Source: Allosalinactinospora lopnorensis (lineage in GTDB: Bacteria > Actinomycetota > Actinomycetes > Streptosporangiales > Streptosporangiaceae). From it: DNA of 64,000 nt. The translations under genes were made by a program, and so were the position numbers. Location: assembly GCF_000981225.1 (NCBI RefSeq), contig NZ_LAJC01000011.1, positions 1 through 64,000 of the forward strand, written 5' to 3'. The notes beneath the pieces are model-generated. The model searched no databases and was not told where the DNA came from. It saw only the letters and a program-made list of their open reading frames with translations. Positions 53,514-63,134 of the stretch are shown piece after piece (within the stretch, counting starts at the first letter, position 1; the number at the start of each line of letters is the position of its first letter).

Positions 53514-56143
53514 ATGGCACGCGCAGCCGATGGTCGACGGCGGACAGCAGACGAGCGGCGTCCGGACGCGGGAAGACCACCGCGCCCCGTGAGACGGCGG
53601 GGCCACGGCGACCGCCCGGACTCTTCCCGGACCTCGGACCGCGCTGTCTCCGGCCGCGGGAAGGCGCTCCGCCGCCCGCTCGTGCTCCTCGCCCTCCTCC
53701 TGGTGCTGCCGGCTCCAGGTTCGGCCACGTGGGCGAACGCCGGTACCACCGGACCAGGAGGTGAGCAGCGGTTCCCAGACGCTCCCCCGGGCGGAGGGGC
53801 TGGTGGTCCCGCCATCCAAGCCCCGGGAGATCCCGGAACCTCCCCTCCCCCGGCGGGGCCGGTCGTGCCCACCCCCGACGCCGAAGGCATCACCACGCAC
53901 GAGCACATGTTCTGGGATGCCTCCTCCGGTTATGTCAACACGATCGTGCTGCGCGACGCCGAGCCCTGCGCCCTGCCCGAGGGAAGCGAGGGCCCGGACG
54001 CGGAGGCCGGGCGCGGGGTGCGTGTCAGCGCGACCCCGATGGAGGGCGACGCCGGACCACCGGTCGACGTGACGAACCTGTCCGTGTTCTACGCCGATCC
54101 GGACGACCTCGTCATCGAGGTCCGCGACCTCGCGAATCTCGCCCTCGGCGACGTCGCCCTCGACGTGGAGTGCCAGGCGGACAACGACGAGTGGGTGCCG
54201 GTCGGCGGCGGCGTGTTCACGGTCGAAGCGACGGATAACCTTCCGCCGGGAACAGACTTCCCCACCACGGAGGACTTCGGCCCGGTCGTGGAAGGCGGGC
54301 GCATCCCGCTCAGCCTCGCCGCCCTGAACGCCGAAGGTCCCGTCGGCTACCCGATATCGGAACTGGACCTGGCGGACGTACGCGCGGAGCTGGACGGCGA
54401 GCGCCTCGAGATCGAGGGAACGGCCGAGGACGCGCGGGTCATCCTGCCCGCTGACGCGGAGCCGGGTCTTCACATGCTGAGCCTGGCCTACGACGACCCC
54501 GCCCTTTGGTGGGTCGTGGTCCCCGTTATCAACGGGTTCGCCGCCCCCGAGCCGGACGTGGTCGCCGGCGGCGACGGGGTGCCCCGCCTGGAGGAGCTGC
54601 GCACCGACCCCACGACACTGCTCGCCGCCCTGGGCCTCACCGCCGCGGCGATCGTGACGGTGTGGCTGCTGGTCGGCTTCCCCTCCGACATCTTCAACAA
54701 GTCCCTCGAAGGCAACCGGGGCCGCGTCCGCAACTGGTGGCAGCGCATCCGCGCGCTGCTGACCGGGCGCGGGCGCGGTGAACGGCGGGCGTTCCTCTCC
54801 CTGTCCGCGGGGGCCGCCTTCCTCGTCTTCTGGGTGCTCTCAGCGGCACTCCCGGTACTGCTGAACCGGGACCCCGCCCCCGAGGCCACCCCGTGGCTGG
54901 ACTTCCTGGGCCTGCTCGTCGCCGTGTTCGCCGTCACCGTGGTCTACGCCTGGGTGGTCAACGCCCGCGACTGGGCGTGGTCGCACGTCCCCGGCCGCTT
55001 CGAGGTGCTGCCCGCCGGGCTGGTGATCATCGCGTTCTGCTCACTGGCCTCGGCCGCCGCCGATTTCGAACCCGGCTACTTCTACGGTCTCATCGCCGGG
55101 TTCGCGGCCGTGGCCGACCGCCGGTCCCGGCTCGCCATGGCCGAAGCCGACAAGGACGCGTTCGTCCGGGACAACGAGGGCCGCGCCACCCGGCTGGGAG
55201 CGATCAGCGTGCTGGCGCTGAGCATCCTCTGCTACCTGCTCTGGAACTCGGTCGACACCGTGGTCCAGCAGGGCGAGGCCCCGTTCGGTGTGCAGTTGCT
55301 GGACAAGGCGCTGTTCTCCACCGCACTGCTGGGCATCCAGACAGTGGTGTTCGGGCTGCTGCCGATGCAGTTCCTGGACGGCCACCGGCTGTGGACATGG
55401 GGCAGGCGGCACTGGCACTGGCCTACTTCCCCGGACTGTTCGCCTTCCTCTACCTGCTGCACCTGCACCCCGACAGGACCGCGGGCAAGACCGTCCCCGA
55501 GTCCCTGCTGGCCACCGCCGCTCTCTTCGTCGGCTTCGGTGTGCTGTCGCTGGCGGTCTGGCTGTTCTTCGTATGGCGCTCCCGCCGCGACGCGCGCGGC
55601 AGGCGGAGCGCGCCGGCGGCGGAGCGCGTCCCGGCCACGGTCGGCGCGACCGCGACCGGTCCCGTCAAAACAACGGCGGGCGCCGCCGGCACCTCCACCA
55701 GCGCCGACGCGCCGTCTCAGGTCACCGATTCACCGGACGAGGGGGAGGCCCCCTCCCCCGCGGAACCCGCGGAGGAGGCGGAACAATCTGCCGGGAAGGC
55801 ACAAGGGACGGCCGTTCCGCCGACTGTCGAGGCGCGGTCTCCGTCCGCTGAGTCCGCGGACGGGACGGACGAGGGCGCGGCCGTCCCACCGACACCTCCC
55901 CCCGCTCCCAGGGCGGACTCCGATGCCGGAGGCGCCCGGCCGCCCGCCGGCGAGACGTCGCAGGAGGAAGCAGAGGCACTCGCGGACGGCGGCGAACAGC
56001 CACCGGGAGTCGACGCCCGGCCGGACGACGCCTCCGGGACCGGCCAGGACAGCGCCGCCGAGACCGTTCCCGGGCCCCGGAAGGAGGAGAGACCGCCGGC
56101 CGGATCGGAGGACGCGGCCCCTCCCGTCGGGGAGTCGACGTAA
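53514..56143 (+). pseudogene. Large exported/membrane protein with multiple helices, -1 frameshift near 55400
   Basis: Starts with a basic head, then an export or membrane segment (RRPLVLLALLLVLPAPGSAT), an extracellular beta-rich region (about 80-360) and a group of helices from LLAALGLTAAAIVTVWLLVG onward. The first frame is convincing up to FGLLPMQFLDGHRLWTWG; the partner frame continues AALALAYFPGLFAFLYLLHL and VGFGVLSLAVWLFFVWRSRR, then a ~180-residue acidic Pro/Ala/Glu-rich tail, ending at 56143. One G missing from GGGG 55399-55402 explains the break. I know similar actinomycete proteins ending in the FGLLPxxFLxG region but no function. ATG 53514 is a provisional start. Confidence 0.65.
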
Positions 56144-56224
56144 GGGGTCCTGTCAGCGGCGAAACCGGGGCGCCGACCGGCACAGTTCACATCATGCGCT
56201 CCGAAGCCCTCATACAATGAGCGC

Positions 56225-56770
56225 GTGAATACGCGGGAAAACGAAGTCGCCGTCGAGAACAATCTGAAATCAGCGGTCTCGCACTGCGTAATCATCTCAT
56301 CGATCGGAGTCGCGGCCGGCGCCCTCACTTCGTACGGCCAGACGTATTTACCGGAGCCGTTCACACAGCTCGCCAATTCCTACTCGGTATGGTTGACGTT
56401 CTCTTTCGTTTACGGATTGCTCGCGCCGTCGAAGCGCTTCGCCGTTCCGGGCGGGATCGTAGTCCAGATGCTCGCGATCGCCGGTTATTACCTTGTCTCG
56501 GAGCTGCGCTTCGATGCGGGCACGGGCGGCTTGGAGACAAACCTTGTATGGCTTTTCGGAGGTTTGCTCGTAGGACCGGCCGCGGGGCTGGCAGGGTACT
56601 GGGCGCGGACGAAAAGAGAGCTGGGGCCGTACGCTCTCGGAGTCGCGACATGCGCCATAGCAATTGTCCGCGAGCCGATGCACTGGCCCCGCGTCGCGGC
56701 AACGGCCACGATCCTGGGCGGTGTGGTGTTCGCCGGATATTCCGTTGTCCTACCAGCGGTATTCGGGTAA
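56225..56770 (+). CDS. Small integral membrane protein, DUF6518-like
   Basis: A 181-residue protein with about five helices: VIISSIGVAAGALTSYGQTY, YSVWLTFSFVYGLLAP, VQMLAIAGYYLVSELRF, LFGGLLVGPAAGLAGYWA, ATILGGVVFAGYSVVLP. GTG 56225 is the start given; no strong ribosome site. The family name is a tentative match. Lower GC than neighbours by eye. Standalone gene. Confidence 0.55.
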   Translation: MNTRENEVAVENNLKSAVSHCVIISSIGVAAGALTSYGQTYLPEPFTQLANSYSVWLTFSFVYGLLAPSKRFAVPGGIVVQMLAIAGYYLVSELRFDAGTGGLETNLVWLFGGLLVGPAAGLAGYWARTKRELGPYALGVATCAIAIVREPMHWPRVAATATILGGVVFAGYSVVLPAVFG

Positions 56771-56904
56771 TAACGACACCCCGCCCCGACCCCTCACCCG
56801 GGGCCGGCTCAGACGACGAGCTTTCGCGAAGGCGCGGGCACGGCAGCCGAGGCGGTTTCCTGCTGATAAGGACCACCGCGCAACAATCTGCACAGGGCCC
56901 ACTC

Positions 56905-57456
56905 TCACCTCAGATGGCGTCGTACCTCGGCTGTGAACTGCATAACGCCACTGCGCTCCAGCAGGGCCAGCACACCGGGAACAGTGGTCGGCTCTCTGCG
57001 GTAAGAGGCAGCTTGTTGCTCTAATACGCCTATGGTCAGCCCTGGGTACAGGTCCAGTTGGTCGAGTAGGAAATCATCAGGGGTGACGGCGAGGATGTCA
57101 TACGGCTTCAGCGCGACATCCGGGAAGTCCTTGACGTTGAAGGTGACCACTACCTCGGCGTTTGCCCGTACGGCCGCGGCCAAGACGTGGCGGTCCTTGG
57201 GGTCGTTCCCCATCCCGTCGATGAGGAACTCGTAGCCGGCTACCAATGCGTCCGGGAAGGCACCGCTCATCTGCCTGATCCTGCGATCTACCAGGTCAGT
57301 AGATATTCCACGCTCAATCAGATTGCGCCTGAGTTCCTCGAGGACGTCAGTAGACCACAGGGGACGGTAGGCCTCGGCCTCAGCCAGACGCAGGAGAGTG
57401 TCGGACAGGTAAGCCGGATAGAGGACGCACGTATCAAGGAAAGCGGGGAAGGCCAC
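56905..57456 (-). CDS. PIN-domain ribonuclease toxin
   Basis: A 183-residue PIN-domain protein. The acidic pocket is visible as D8 in AFLDTCVLYP, Glu in VLEELRRNL, Asp in DPKDRHVLAAAV and Asp in FNVKDFPD. PIN toxins of TA pairs cleave RNA. It starts 12 bases after the stop of the HTH gene, so the operon reads antitoxin then toxin. The C-terminal 50 residues beyond the PIN fold (VPGVLALLERSGVMQFTAEV) are an extension seen in this HTH-PIN subtype. Confidence 0.85.
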   Translation of the reverse strand: MAFPAFLDTCVLYPAYLSDTLLRLAEAEAYRPLWSTDVLEELRRNLIERGISTDLVDRRIRQMSGAFPDALVAGYEFLIDGMGNDPKDRHVLAAAVRANAEVVVTFNVKDFPDVALKPYDILAVTPDDFLLDQLDLYPGLTIGVLEQQAASYRREPTTVPGVLALLERSGVMQFTAEVRRHLR

Positions 57457-57468
57457 GAATACCCGCTT

Positions 57469-57939
57469 TCACCGGGTGTTTTGAGGGGCGGATGTGGCTT
57501 CGTACAGCCCGGATTCCTCGGCTTGTGCGGCCATGTCATCGAGTGTCTGCCGACGTTCCCGGCGAGTGCGCTCCTGGTAGTCCAGGACATCGCGAAGCAT
57601 GACCCGACGGTGGCGCCCGCGCTTGGTGAAGGGGATCTCGCCGTCGACCAGCAGCCGTACCAGAGTAGGCCGGGAGATATTGAGCAGGTCAGCGGCTTCC
57701 TGCGTGGTCAGCATGGTGTTGTGCGGAGCGATCGACACCGCCATGCCCTGGGATAGGGCTGCCACGGCATCGCAGAGGACACCATAGAGCTCATCGGGAA
57801 CCTCGATCTCTGAACCATCCGGACCGACCAGCCTGGCCCGCCCTGGGCGATCCGACTCACCCAGTTCACGAGCAAGCCTGGTCAGCGCCGATCGATCCTC
57901 AGGCGGCAGAACCGTACGTTCATGCAGCGTGCTCGACAT
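57469..57939 (-). CDS. Excisionase-type HTH antitoxin
   Basis: A 156-residue protein with an excisionase/MerR-like helix-turn-helix (MLTTQEAADLLNISRPTLVR, then LLVDGEIPFTKRGRHRRV) and a C-terminal helical tail for toxin binding. The N-terminal 80 residues form a second domain. Promoter-proximal partner of the PIN toxin; it probably represses the pair through the TTCG-N7-CGAA repeat just upstream (57958-57972). Confidence 0.8.
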   Translation of the reverse strand: MSSTLHERTVLPPEDRSALTRLARELGESDRPGRARLVGPDGSEIEVPDELYGVLCDAVAALSQGMAVSIAPHNTMLTTQEAADLLNISRPTLVRLLVDGEIPFTKRGRHRRVMLRDVLDYQERTRRERRQTLDDMAAQAEESGLYEATSAPQNTR

Positions 57940-58242
57940 ACCGCCATGATAGCAATATTCGAAAAAAACGAAAACCCTGTCGTTGAGAACCCAAGTACGG
58001 CTGCAGCTTCCAGTTCAGGGCGTCTTTGAACTCGGCGCCAGTCGGGGTGCGGATGCAACAAAACCCTGAGCGCTGCCGGGGCTTGTGATGTGTGCACCCC
58101 CAAAGTGGGAGCGCCATCTCGTGTCCCTGGAGTCGCTGCTGGTGCCCGCGCCCGCCCACTTCACCCGCTTCCCGTGCTTGCGAGCCGGGACGCTACGGAC
58201 ACCTGGGCGACCTCGGCGTCACGGTATGAGCGGTGGGCGAGA
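57940..58242. promoter_or_regulatory. Toxin-antitoxin promoter and upstream region of the RsbW-like gene
   Basis: The inverted repeat TTCG-AAAAAAA-CGAA at 57958-57972 lies 19 bases before the antitoxin start and is a likely autoregulatory operator. An open frame on the plus strand runs from 58090 into the RsbW-like gene but has no domain match before 58243. Confidence 0.5.
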
Positions 58243-58788
58243 ATGCACACCGACCTTACCCTCGTCGGCCTGCCCAACGCGGTGGGCTTTGCCCACCAGT
58301 TCACCCGTACCACCCTGCGGCATTTTCCGGTGCGGGAAGTCGTCGATAACGCCGAACTGATCGTCTCCGAACTTCCTACCAACGCCGTCGAGACCACTGG
58401 TTTGGCGATGAGTGCACCCATCTCCGCGATCTCACCGCGTCACCTGGTCAACCTGACTCTGAGCATTACCGGGGACCTGCTCCACATCGAGATATGGGAC
58501 GGCCAAGGCGGCCAGCCCTTCCGCCGTGGCGCCACCAGCCAGGTCGAAAACGAAGGCTGCCGAAGCTTGCTCCTGGTGGAGGCGTTGAGCAGGCAGTGGG
58601 GAACGGCGCCGAGCCCGTACGGAGGCAAGATCGTGTGGTGCACGCTCGCCCTGGAGGCTCGGACGGTGAACGGCTCCCCGAAGACCGAAGCGCCGCAGCC
58701 GGGGCGGCTTCCCCGTCGCCCGCCGGGCCGCACGCTGGAAGGGCACCACTCCCCTACCGGCCGCATCCGGGGCGGTTCGACGACCTGA
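58243..58788 (+). CDS. RsbW-like ATP-binding protein with altered N box
   Basis: A 181-residue HATPase_c_2 protein. The fold is clear (FTRTTLRHFPVREVVDNAEL, HIEIWDGQGGQPF, NEGCRSLLLVEALSRQWG), but the N box reads SELPTNAVETTG where ELVTNAVRHT is usual, losing the Arg-His after the Ala-Val. ATP binding may be changed. ATG 58243 is used; the frame could begin as early as 58090. Followed by a 25-bp hairpin. Confidence 0.65.
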   Translation: MHTDLTLVGLPNAVGFAHQFTRTTLRHFPVREVVDNAELIVSELPTNAVETTGLAMSAPISAISPRHLVNLTLSITGDLLHIEIWDGQGGQPFRRGATSQVENEGCRSLLLVEALSRQWGTAPSPYGGKIVWCTLALEARTVNGSPKTEAPQPGRLPRRPPGRTLEGHHSPTGRIRGGSTT

Positions 58789-58837
58789 CCCACCTGTGAC
58801 CGGACAACCTCGCCCTTCCCGAATGAGCACACTCACA

Positions 58838-58894
58838 CGGCCGTGCTGTTGTGACCACTTTCCAGCGGCGAAAGTGGTCACAACAGCACGGCCG
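58838..58894. terminator. 25-bp perfect inverted repeat
   Basis: Arms 58838-58862 and 58870-58894 are exact reverse complements with a 7-base loop CAGCGGC. It starts 49 bases after the RsbW-like gene. There is no T-tract. Length and perfection exceed an ordinary terminator; a mobile-element end cannot be excluded. Confidence 0.65.
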
Positions 58895-58960
58895 AGACAG
58901 AAGCCGGGGCGCCCTCCCGGCAACAGGAACAGCGCCGGGAACACCACCCACCCGGACAGC

Positions 58961-58987
58961 AAAAAGCCAGACCGTATTGGCCTGGCT
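58961..58987 (-). terminator. Intrinsic terminator of the tRNA-Asn gene
   Basis: On the minus strand AGCCAGGCC pairs with GGTCTGGCT (nine pairs including one G-T) around a five-base loop, followed by a run of T. It lies five bases after the encoded CCA. Confidence 0.85.
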
Positions 58988-58991
58988 TCTG

Positions 58992-59067
58992 TGGCTCCCG
59001 CGACTGGACTCGAACCAGTAACCTGCCGGTTAACAGCCGGCTGCTCTGCCGATTGAGCTACGCGGGA
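58992..59067 (-). tRNA. tRNA-Asn (GTT)
   Basis: The 73-base tRNA body is 58995-59067, with 3' CCA encoded at 58992-58994. Acceptor TCCCGCG pairs with CGCGGGA, the D arm reads AGCTCAATCGGCAGAGC, the anticodon loop is CTGTTAA (GTT, Asn), and the T loop is GTTCGAGTC. All arms pair normally. Confidence 0.97.
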
Positions 59068-59255
59068 TCGGGGTCCCGGCCGCCCGGGAGGAGGTCCCTC
59101 GGCGGCACCAGGAAACAGACTAGCGCACCTGGCAGGGTGCTCGTGACAGTTTTCGCTCCCGTGTCCCGCCGCGGCGCCCGGGTGTCTCTCCGCTTTGGGC
59201 GCTTGCAGGCGGTAGCGTCGGGATCGTCAGCACCCGTCGAGGTCGAGAGGGAACC

Positions 59256-59567
59256 ATGCGCTACCGGATCACGTTCGCCGCTGGACTCGCCGTCGGGTAT
59301 GTGCTCGGGGCCAAGGCCGGCAAGGCACGCTACGAGCAGATCGCGCGCGCGGCCCGCCGCATCGGGGAGAGCCCGGCCGTCCAGGAGACCGCGGGGCTTG
59401 TCGGTGCGCAGGTCAGTACTGCGAGCAAGGCCATCCGCGTCAAGGTCGGCGAGAAGATCCCGGTGGCCTCGGTCCGGGACTTCCTGGCCCGGCCCACCGA
59501 GGAGGAGAGGGCCGAGATGCGAGACAGCGGCCTCAACGGCGCCGGCCCCGGTGAGCCGACCCGCTGA
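59256..59567 (+). CDS. YtxH-like small membrane-associated protein
   Basis: A 103-residue protein with one N-terminal hydrophobic helix ending in a GAKAGKARYEQ motif (ITFAAGLAVGYVLGAKAGKA), as in YtxH-type proteins, followed by a helical cytoplasmic part. ATG 59256 follows GAGAGGGAACC. It lies 189 bases from the divergent tRNA-Asn gene. Function unknown. Confidence 0.7.
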   Translation: MRYRITFAAGLAVGYVLGAKAGKARYEQIARAARRIGESPAVQETAGLVGAQVSTASKAIRVKVGEKIPVASVRDFLARPTEEERAEMRDSGLNGAGPGEPTR

Positions 59568-59593
59568 TATCCCGCGGACACTAGGGTGAGGGC

Positions 59594-60115
59594 ATGCGAT
59601 TGTTGCGCTCTCTCACCCTGCCCCGCGAGATCCGCAAACATCTGCGGCTGGCGCGCGGTGAGCGGGTCCTCGCCCACGCGTTGTCCGTGGAGGGCGCCCT
59701 CGTGGCGACCACGGACGCGCTGCACCTCCCCGACGGCCACGCCGTGCCGTGGCAGCACATCGACCGCGCCCGCTGGTCCGACGAGGGCCTGCATTTCACC
59801 GAGGAGGGCGCCGGCGAACGGTTCTTCGCCGTCGACGAGCCCGGGCGGCTGGCCGAGACCATCCACGAACGGGTGACCGCCACCATTGTGGTGAGCCGGC
59901 ACGTCCCCTTCGCCGAAGGGAGCACCGCCGCCCAGGGCGCCTCCGTCGAGGGCGGAGACGCCGTCGGCTTCCGGCTGGTCGCCCGCCGCCCGCCGGGCGG
60001 AAGCGACATCACCTGGCAGGTCCACATCGACGAGGGGGTCGATCCCGGGGACCCGCGCCTTGAGGAGCAGGTCCCCACCGCCCTTGCCGCCCTCCGCGAA
60101 CAGATGGGCGTCTGA
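59594..60115 (+). CDS. Conserved actinobacterial hypothetical protein
   Basis: A 173-residue soluble protein. It opens LLRSLTLPREIRKHLRLARG and has PH-like beta-rich features (TTDALHLPDGHAVPWQHIDR, ARWSDEGLHFTEEGA), which resembles small proteins often found near tRNA genes in actinomycetes. I know no function. ATG 59594 lies 26 bases after the YtxH-like stop, so the two may be one operon. Convergent with the FAD/Fe-S oxidase gene, one base apart. Confidence 0.6.
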   Translation: MRLLRSLTLPREIRKHLRLARGERVLAHALSVEGALVATTDALHLPDGHAVPWQHIDRARWSDEGLHFTEEGAGERFFAVDEPGRLAETIHERVTATIVVSRHVPFAEGSTAAQGASVEGGDAVGFRLVARRPPGGSDITWQVHIDEGVDPGDPRLEEQVPTALAALREQMGV

Positions 60116-60116
60116 G

Positions 60117-63010
60117 CTACCGCCGCCGGTCCAGCCCGCGCGCCAGCGCCTCTGCGAGGTGGCGGGCGGGCCTGCCCGTCTCCTGGGTGATCTGGGTGCG
60201 GCAGCTGAAGCCGTCCGCGAGGACCAGCGTCGAAGGGTCGGCACCGCGAACGGCCGGCAGCAGGACGCGCTCCCCCACCGCTTTGGCGATGTCGTAGTGG
60301 CCGTCTTCGAACCCGAAGTTGCCGGCCAGCCCGCAGCAGCCGGATTCCAGGACCGTGCCGTCGATCCCGGCGCGTTCCATCAGTTCCCGGTCGGCGTCGA
60401 AACCGATGACGGCGTGCTGGTGGCAGTGCACCTGGCTGATCGCCGAGGCGTCCACCTTAGGCGGGCGCCAGTCGGGCGCGTGCTCGGCGAGGAAGGCCGC
60501 CAGGGTGTGCACCGACGACGCGACCTGCTCACTCGGCTCCCCCGGCAGCAGCTCCACGAGGTCGGTGCGCAGCGCGGCGGTGCAGCTCGGCTCTAGGCCG
60601 ACAATGGGGGTGCCCACCGCGACGTGCGGCGCGAGCGCGCGCAGCGCGTGGTGCATGACGCGCCGGGCCACGTTGAGCTGCCCGGTGGACACCCAGGTCA
60701 GCCCGCAGCACACCGGGGCATTGGGCAGGACGACGCGGAACCCCGCGTCCTCCAGGACACGCACGGCCGCGATCGGAACCTGCGGGGTGAGGTAGTTGCC
60801 GAACGTGTCCGGCCACAGCAGCACGGTTCCCCGCTCTCCCTCGGGGGACCGGTGCCGGCGGAACCAGCGGGTGAAGGTCGTACGGGCGAACCGCGGGATC
60901 GCGCGTTCCGGTGCGATCCCGCCCGCCCGCTTGAGCAGCCCGCTGAGGCCGCGGGCGGACGCCGCCCGGTTCACCTCGGCCGGGGCCAGCGCCGCCAGCC
61001 GCGCCCAGAGCGGCAGCCACCCCATGGAGTAGTGCGAGGCGGGGCGCAGCCGGCCCTGGTAGTGGTGGTGCAGGAACTCGGCCTTGTAGGTGGCCATGTC
61101 CACATTGACCGGGCAGTCGCTGCGGCAGCCCTTGCAGGACAGGCAGAGGTCGAGGCTGTCGCGGACCTCCTCGGAGCGCCAGCCGTCGGTGATGACCTCG
61201 CCGTTGACCATCTCGAACAGCATCCGGGCCCGGCCGCGCGTGGAGTGCTTCTCCTCCTGGGTGACCATGTAGCTGGGGCACATCACGCCCGGCCCCTCGT
61301 TGCGGCGGCATTTGCCCACACCCACGCAGCGGCGCATGGCCCGGGCGAACTCCCCCCGGTCCTCGGGGTAGGAGAACACGGTCGGCGCCGCGCTGGTGAC
61401 GGTGGCGACACGCAGGTCGGCGTCGAGGGGCCTCGGATCGACGATGACGCCGGGGTTCATCCGGTTGCGCGGGTCCCAGACGGCCTTGAACGCGGAGAAC
61501 GCTTCATCAGCTCCTCGCCGTACATCCGGGGCAGCAGCTCGGAGCGGGCCTGGCCGTCGCCGTGCTCCCCGGAGAGTGACCCGCCGTGCTCCACGACCAG
61601 GTCGGCGGCGTCCTCCATGAACGTGCGGAAGTCGCGCTGACCCGCGCGCCCGGCCAGGTCGAAGTCGATGCGGATATGGATGCAGCCCTCGCCGAAGTGC
61701 CCGTAGGCCACTCCGTTGCGACCGTGCCGCTCCATGAGCCGGTCGAAACCGCGGAGGTAGGATCCCAACCGCTCCGGCGGAACGGCGGCGTCCTCCCAGC
61801 CGGGCCAGGCCTCGGTCCCGCCCGGGCCGCGCGTGGCCAGGCCGGAGCCTTCCTCGCGGACCCGCCACAGGGCCTGTGCGCGCGCGGGGTCGGTCACCAC
61901 GGCCCCGTCCTGCGGGCGCGCCGCTCCCGTCAGATCGCGCAGCAGGGCGTGCCCGGCGGCCACCGCCGCTGCGGCGTCCTCGCCGCCCATCTCCACCATC
62001 AGCCAGGCGCGGCCGTCGGGCAGCCGCACCCGGGAGCGCGCCCCCGGGCGGTCCAGCCCGACCACCAGCCGGTCGTTCAGCCCCTCGACCGTCAGCGGGG
62101 CGTGGTTGAGCAGCTCGGGAACGGCGTCGGCCGCGGAGGGGGTGTCCGGGTAGCCGAGGACCACGAGCACGCGGGCGGGCGGCGCCTCCACCAACCGCAC
62201 AGTGGCGCCCAGGACGGTGACGCAGCTGCCCTCGGTCCCGGTGAGCGCGCGGGCGAGGTTCCCCCCGTTCTCCGGCAGCAAATGGTCGAGGCCGTAGCCG
62301 GAGACCCGGCGGGAGAACTGCGGCATGCCGGTGCGCAACTCACCCATGTAGGTGTCGGTGAGGTCGCGCAGCGCCGCGTGGATGCGCCCCTCGGGCGTGG
62401 GCCGGGCCGCCAGGTCGTCGCGCTGCTCGCGGGACGTGGCGCCCGCGGTCATCCGGACGCCGTCATAGGTCAGCACGTCGAGGGACTCCACGTTGTCGGC
62501 GGTGGTGCCCCACGCCACGGAGTGCGACCCGCAGGAGTTGTTCCCGATCATCCCGCCCAGCGTGCACCTGCTGTGCGTGGAGGGGTCGGGGCCGAAGGTC
62601 AGGCCGTGCGGCCGGGCGGCGCGGCGGAGGTCGTCCAGGATGACGCCGGGCTGGACCCGGGCCGTCCGGGCAGCGGGATCGAGATCCTCGATCGCGCTGA
62701 GGTGGCGGGAGGTGTCGATGACGAGCCCCGCGCCGATGGAGTTCCCGGCGATGCTGGTACCACCGCCGCGCGGGGTCAGGGGGACCCCGTAGGCGTTGCA
62801 GGCGGCCACGGCCGCGATCATGTCGTCGACGGTGCGGGGGACGACCACGCCCATCGGGACGTGGCGGTAGTTGGAGGCATCGGCGGTATAGAGGGCGCGG
62901 GCCCCTGGTCCGAACGACACCGTTCCGGAGATCTCGGCGCGCAGGGCGCGCTGGAACCCCTCGATGTCGATGTCGTCGTCCATTGCCCCGGAATGCTGCG
63001 GATCGGCCAT
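60117..63010 (-). pseudogene. FAD-linked oxidase with Fe-S/CCG domains (D-lactate dehydrogenase type), frameshift near 61502
   Basis: About 964 residues if repaired. The first frame (from 63010) holds the PCMH FAD domain: LTPRGGGTSIAGNSIGAGLV, FGPDPSTHSRCTLGGMIGNN and SGEHGDGQARSELLPRMYG. The other frame gives the FAD-oxidase C-terminal (AFSAFKAVWDPRNRMNPGVI), the ferredoxin Cys clusters (CVGVGKCRRNEGPGVMCPSY, LSCKGCRSDCPVNVD) and two CCG half-motifs (NAPVCCGLTWVSTGQLNVAR, ESGCCGLAGNFGF). Together this is the Dld-II/GlcD-GlcF-like fusion that oxidises D-lactate, 2-hydroxyglutarate or glycolate into the electron chain. One base is missing in GAAGCG near 61502. Confidence 0.85.
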
Positions 63011-63094
63011 GCCCTAAGCCTGTCGCCCCGCCACCGGGAGTGACAAGCGCCTCGCGTTCCCCACCGGCACATCTTGCGCACCCGGCCGAAAAAC

Positions 63095-63111
63095 CTGACA
63101 GAGGATGTCAG
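63095..63111. promoter_or_regulatory. Inverted repeat between divergent genes
   Basis: CTGACA (63095-63100) and TGTCAG (63106-63111) flank GAGGA. It lies between the FAD/Fe-S oxidase start (63010) and the PNPOx-like start (63135). GntR-type (FadR/LldR) regulators of lactate-type oxidases bind short inverted repeats like this, so it may be an operator; overlap with a ribosome site is also possible. Confidence 0.4.
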
Positions 63112-63134
63112 TCGGGCGCGGGAGACTGGTTCCC

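Noticed and set aside
54893-56143. Independent gene from 54893
   Set aside because: Its first ~165 codons are shadow sequence of the 53514 gene; only the part after 55400 is coding, as the continuation of that gene.
58992-59067. tRNA-Asn as an integration site
   Set aside because: No integrase gene and no second copy of the tRNA 3' end was noticed within the window; the idea is kept only as a synteny question.
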